From the NCBI GenBank assembly GCA_943704495.1, contig CALSCR010000712.1:1-50826 (forward strand): a stretch of 50,826 nt of DNA, read 5' to 3'. This document shows, in pieces, positions 47,201 to 50,826 of this stretch (position 1 is its first letter; every line of letters begins with the position of its first letter). This DNA is from Pigoraptor chileana. Taxonomy: Eukaryota > Opisthokonta > Filasterea. A program made the translations under genes and the position numbers. The notes beneath the pieces were generated by a model, which saw only the letters and a list, made by a program, of their open reading frames with translations, did not search any database and was not told where the DNA came from.

Positions 47201-48790
47201 ATTGTTGCTCTTCGCGATGTGTTTGAGACGCCGGAGAAGCTGTACCTCGTCATGGAACTGTGCACCGGCGGCGAACTCCTCGATGTGCTCCAGGAGGTGT
47301 GTGTGTGTGTGTGTATGTGCGTGTGTGTTTATGTTGTTTGCGTGTGTGTGTGCATGTGTGTATGTGCATGTGTGTATGTGCGTGCGCGAGTGAGGCTATA
47401 TTTGAAATACGTTCATACCCAACGTGGACCGTGCCTCAAAACGATTTTCTGTTGTGCATTTCTTCTTCTTGGGGCAGGGTCCCTTGTCGGAGGAGGAGGC
47501 GCGCCCAATCGTCCGCCAACTCGGTCGTGGCATTGCATATCTCCACGACCTTGGAATTATCCACCGGGATCTCAAGCCATCGAACATTCTCTTTCAGTCG
47601 TCGGGAACAAACGATGTCAAGATTTGCGACTTTGGCTACTCCAAGTTTGCGCGTCCGACAGAGGGGCTGCATGATCCATGTGGTACGCTCAAGTACTGGG
47701 CGCCAGAGATTGTCAAGAAGGAGGACCACAACAAGGCCGTGGACATGTGGTGCGTTGTTGTGTCCTGTGTGCTCTACGTGTTTTTGTTGACGGTTGTATA
47801 GGCGCCGCATCGCACCCATTTTGCGCTTACGTGCCGACTGCATCTGCAATCCCTTCTGACGAATGTTCTTTGTTTTGTTTTGTTGTGTTGTGTGCGTTGA
47901 TGTGTCTGTGCTCCCATCGTCAGGACATTGGGCATCTTGACGTACAGCATTCTCACGGGTGTGTTTCCGTTTGGCGGCAACGACGAAGAGGAGCTGCTGG
48001 AGAGCATTGCAAAGGGAAAGTGAGTTATCGTCGGTGTTTGTGAGTGTTTGTGTGTGTGTATATGATTGTGAGTGTTTGAGTGTGTGTGTGTGAGTGTGTG
48101 TGTGCGCGTCTGCGACTATGAGACAAAGAGGCATGTGCAATGGCATCTCCCTCTTGCCCTACTCCGCTGACCGCGCATTCCTTTGTGTTTGCCATTCAAT
48201 GCTCTCTTACGTTTGAAATGGCCAGGTTCAACTGCCTCAACTCAAACTACAAGGCACTGAGTGAGTCCGCTAAGGATCTCATTCGAAATCTCCTCAAGCT
48301 GGACCCGTCGAAGCGACTGACGGCGACGCAGGTCCTGGAGCACCCGTGGGTCAGGGAGGGAGCGTCGCAGCGCACCAGCATCAGTGGCCGCGACTCCCCC
48401 AAGACCCTCCCCACAATCCTCCCGAGCATTTCGTCCTCACTGATGCACTCTCAGAGCGAGCGGGGCACCGCGTCTACCTTTGGTCAGTTTGCCGCCGGCT
48501 TGAAGAAGGACATCATCGAGACTGCGCATCCGGCGGAGAAGAAAGAGCACCACCTGCATGTACATGGGCACCACTATGCCACGGGCGGGCCGCTGGGCAG
48601 CGCCGTGCCGTCGCCCGGTGTGTCGGCTGCGGCGTCGGCAGTGGGATCACCCGATCTTGTTGAATCTCCCGATCTCTCCCGCAAGGACGTTCCGGTTGTT
48701 TTGATTGGCGGGGGAAGCCCTACTTCCACGCCCACTTCCACTCCTGCTGTCACGACCACTGCCACGGAGGGCGATGTGGCCTGTGCATGA
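44240..48790 (+). CDS. EF-hand / PH / CaMK-like protein kinase fusion, likely N-myristoylated
   Basis: Nine exons: 44240-44294, 44561-44648, 44885-45332, 45603-46483, 46742-46922, 47075-47296, 47478-47749, 47924-48019, 48226-48790; 2808 bp, 935 aa, phases consistent. It starts MGQALGKGSAEF, a plausible myristoylation signal. A recoverin/calcineurin-B-like EF-hand region spans about 20-195 (FDRKKNQSINFEEFVCGL, FNLAENGDLTRDEM, CDSEHTGKLSYVEF). A PH domain begins at about 250 (KKRRYFILKDDYLYKFSS) and is interrupted by about 170 Ser/Gly-rich residues before resuming at about 490 (YGLKITFSNGYERVLYADT, ELWYNSLKRA). The kinase (about 525-770) has GKGAFATVYEA, FAVKVI, HRDLKPSNIL, DFGYSKFA, CGTLKYWAPEI and HPWV. 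All catalytic residues are present. Exon 5 ends at a GC donor. Calcium- and lipid-controlled membrane signalling is inferred. Confidence 0.9.
46605..46655 (+). repeat. CT-flanked short interspersed repeat, copy B
   Basis: Reads gagtccatgggcacagcgac then tgagacactgacttgaatcc, within intron 4 of the EF-hand/PH kinase, with ctctctcccgcc upstream and atctctctt downstream. Confidence 0.75.
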
Positions 48791-49820
48791 GAGATGACAA
48801 TGATGATGATGTGTGTGTGTTTATGTGTGCATGCGTTGCTGGCTTAGTGCTGCCGATTGGCGATGCGCGAGTGGCTCTTAGTTGTTTCATGCTGTTTGTT
48901 TGTTTGTATGCCTCCGGGCGGAAATGTGTGCGTGTGTGAGTGTCTGTATGTGTGCGCGCGTGTGTGTGTATTTGTGTGGATGTGTGTGTGCGTTGTTCCT
49001 TTTTAGTTTTTTTGTTTGTTGTTGTTTATATGCGCTGTTGCGTTGTTGTGTGGGAAAATTGGGCAAAAGAGGAGAGCAATTTGTTTGAAAAAGGTTGACT
49101 GCAAAAAACAGTGAGTCAAATACAATTTATCCGAGAACTCGGAATAATCTTACAGGGGCTGTGACGCACTGGTGACATCATTTGAAATTTTCATTCAAAG
49201 GGACTGGCAATTGCCGAAGAGTGAGAAATCTTATAACAAAGAAGAAGAAGAAAAAAAAAAACATACACACATAACACTACACACAATCAAGCTTTGCAGA
49301 GCAATACTTGCTTCTCTGCAACATTTTTTATACCGCTGTTTTTACAAACTCCACCCCTTGCATTGTAAAACCTCTGTATTGGGGAGGGAAGCAACCACAC
49401 ACGTATGCTCTTGTGGTCAAATCGGCGACCAGATGACGATGGAGGGGGCCGATGTCTGACAGGTAGAAGATGCAGCAACTGTTGGGCGTTTTTCCTCTTT
49501 TATTTGAGGTTCAACTCTTCTGTTGTTTCGGCACTTGTTCGTGGTGTCCACTTTCGGTTTTTCGATCTGTAGGCGTGTTATGTTCTTAATCTTTTTTGCG
49601 GATACGCCATTGGAAAATGCTGATTGGGTCAATCTTCTTGTATGGGTGAGGGGAAGACCGACCGCCGTCCAGCACGACACTTAACGCTGTTGCTTCGTAT
49701 TGTCGTATGCTCGTTTGTAGGTCGATGCGACCTTCAACGCGAAACGTAGACTCTACAATAAGAGTTGATTGAAAGAGAGCACAGTTAATCAAGCGTCCTG
49801 CAACGGACGCCGCTTGAAAG
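48791..49820. other. Spacer between EF-hand/PH kinase and CAF1
   Basis: About 1 kb, GT-rich at 48809-48990 downstream of the kinase stop. No protein is recognised. I see no clear polyadenylation signal or TATA box. Confidence 0.6.
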
Positions 49821-50589
49821 ATGGCGAAGATCCGCAAGGATGATCGAAAGTACGACATTCGTGAAGTATGGGAGTACAATCTAGAGGATGAGATGGCCGC
49901 TATCCGGCAAGTCATCCAAAACTATCCGTATCTCGCAATGGTGGGTGGTGGGATTGGTTTCTGTTTGCATTTTTTATGTACCAATTCTTTGCATTTGAAT
50001 AGTTTGTGTCACGATTGGAGGGGCATCAAGTCGACTAGCTCGATCGAACTCTAGGTCTCTCCTACCCACATGCGGCATCTATATAGCTTGTTATGCGTTA
50101 TGCATTCCACTCTCAGTCGCTTATCTGTGCGCTGAACGCACACGCTCATTCTGGCCACACACGCACACTCGTGGGGTCCATGAGAGTAGCTCGTAAGACA
50201 ATGTATTAATTATGCAACACGCTCTCTTGCTCTCGGGTGCTAGCACTCACGCAGAGTCTTCGTTTTCTACCTCATTCTCACAACACGTCTTTTTTTACTT
50301 TGCAAACAAATATAAAAAAACTGACCAAAAAATCACCAAACCACAAACAACAACCCCCCCACGTTCAAACTCCATCGACATAAATCAACACGCAGGACAC
50401 GGAGTTTCCTGGAATTGTTGCGCGACCCATCGGAAACTTTCGCAGCACGGCAGAGTACCACTACCAGTCACTGAGATGCAACGTCGATCTCCTGAAGATC
50501 ATTCAGCTGGGCATCACTTTTGCGGACGATAAGGGGAATGTGCCGCGCGATGCATGCACGTGGCAATTCAACTTCAAGTTTAGCCTCAC
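49821..50589 (+). CDS. CNOT7: CAF1/CNOT7 (Pop2) deadenylase, 5' part
   Basis: Two exons, 49821-49940 and 50396-50589, with phase 0 at the first junction; the second exon ends at gtacgt in phase 2 and the gene continues past the right edge. The protein begins [17 protein letters not shown], then [20 protein letters not shown], then [15 protein letters not shown], which supplies the Asp and Glu of the DEDD exonuclease site, and [11 protein letters not shown] and TWQFNFKF. This matches CNOT7/8, the catalytic 3' exonuclease of the CCR4-NOT complex that shortens poly(A) tails. The remaining DEDD residues lie outside the window. Confidence 0.95.
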
Positions 50590-50770
50590 GTACGTTCGGC
50601 GTGGCTGTGCTCATACTGTATCTTGTTGTCTTGTGTGGGGTTTGTTTGCCCATTTGTATCGTTGGCACCGATATATGTCTGTCTCACAATTGCTCCATTT
50701 CGTGCGTTTGTGCGTGCGCACACATACACATACACACACACACACACACTCTCTCTCTCTCTCTCTTGTG

Positions 50771-50826
50771 GAGTCCATGGGCACAGCGCCTATGACACTG
50801 ACTTGAATCCTACATCTCTCTCTCTC
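50771..50826 (+). repeat. CT-flanked short interspersed repeat, copy C
   Basis: Reads gagtccatgggcacagcgcc then tatgacactgacttgaatcc in CAF1 intron 2, with (CT)n directly on both sides; it runs to the window's end. It differs from copy B at only a few positions in the core. Confidence 0.75.

Overview
This is a gene-dense, intron-rich nuclear window from a eukaryote. By splicing open frames across consensus GT...AG sites with matching phase, I reconstruct eleven protein-coding genes. All are host genes; I see no virus-like element, rRNA, complete tRNA or CRISPR. The gene set looks animal-like: a T-box transcription factor, a POMK-type secretory kinase, a UBL3-type ubiquitin-like protein and a talin-type FERM protein, plus a short protein whose N-terminus closely resembles vertebrate FAM181. 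A unicellular holozoan or another protist near the animal/fungal lineage is my best inference; the species cannot be named from the sequence.

Layout, left to right: UBL3-like (-, 3' part off the left edge); a giant 21-exon receptor kinase of the TKL group (+, 1733-13606); POMK-like kinase (-, 14741-17061); an intronless T-box protein fused to a degenerate response-regulator receiver domain (+, 19638-21575); FAM181-like protein (-, 22649-23809); RasGAP protein with a C-terminal coiled coil (-, 25040-29111); DHX8/Prp22 spliceosomal helicase (+, 29920-33837); WW-WW-FERM protein of talin type (+, 34615-39643); ZNG1/CBWD metallochaperone GTPase (-, 40764-42425); an EF-hand/PH/CaMK-like kinase fusion (+, 44240-48790); and the 5' part of CAF1/CNOT7 deadenylase (+, 49821 to beyond the right edge).

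The genes do not form one pathway. Two themes recur: signalling and adhesion (receptor kinase, RasGAP, talin-like FERM, calcium kinase, POMK) and RNA handling (DHX8, CAF1). Introns carry (GT)n tracts near the donor and often (CA)n tracts towards the acceptor, so many could fold back on themselves. A small repeat with a conserved core of about 45 bp between CT-rich flanks occurs at least three times in introns, with one or two diverged copies elsewhere.

The most unusual observations are the T-box plus pseudo-receiver fusion, the FAM181-like motif outside vertebrates, the POMK-like gene, and the split-PH calcium kinase.
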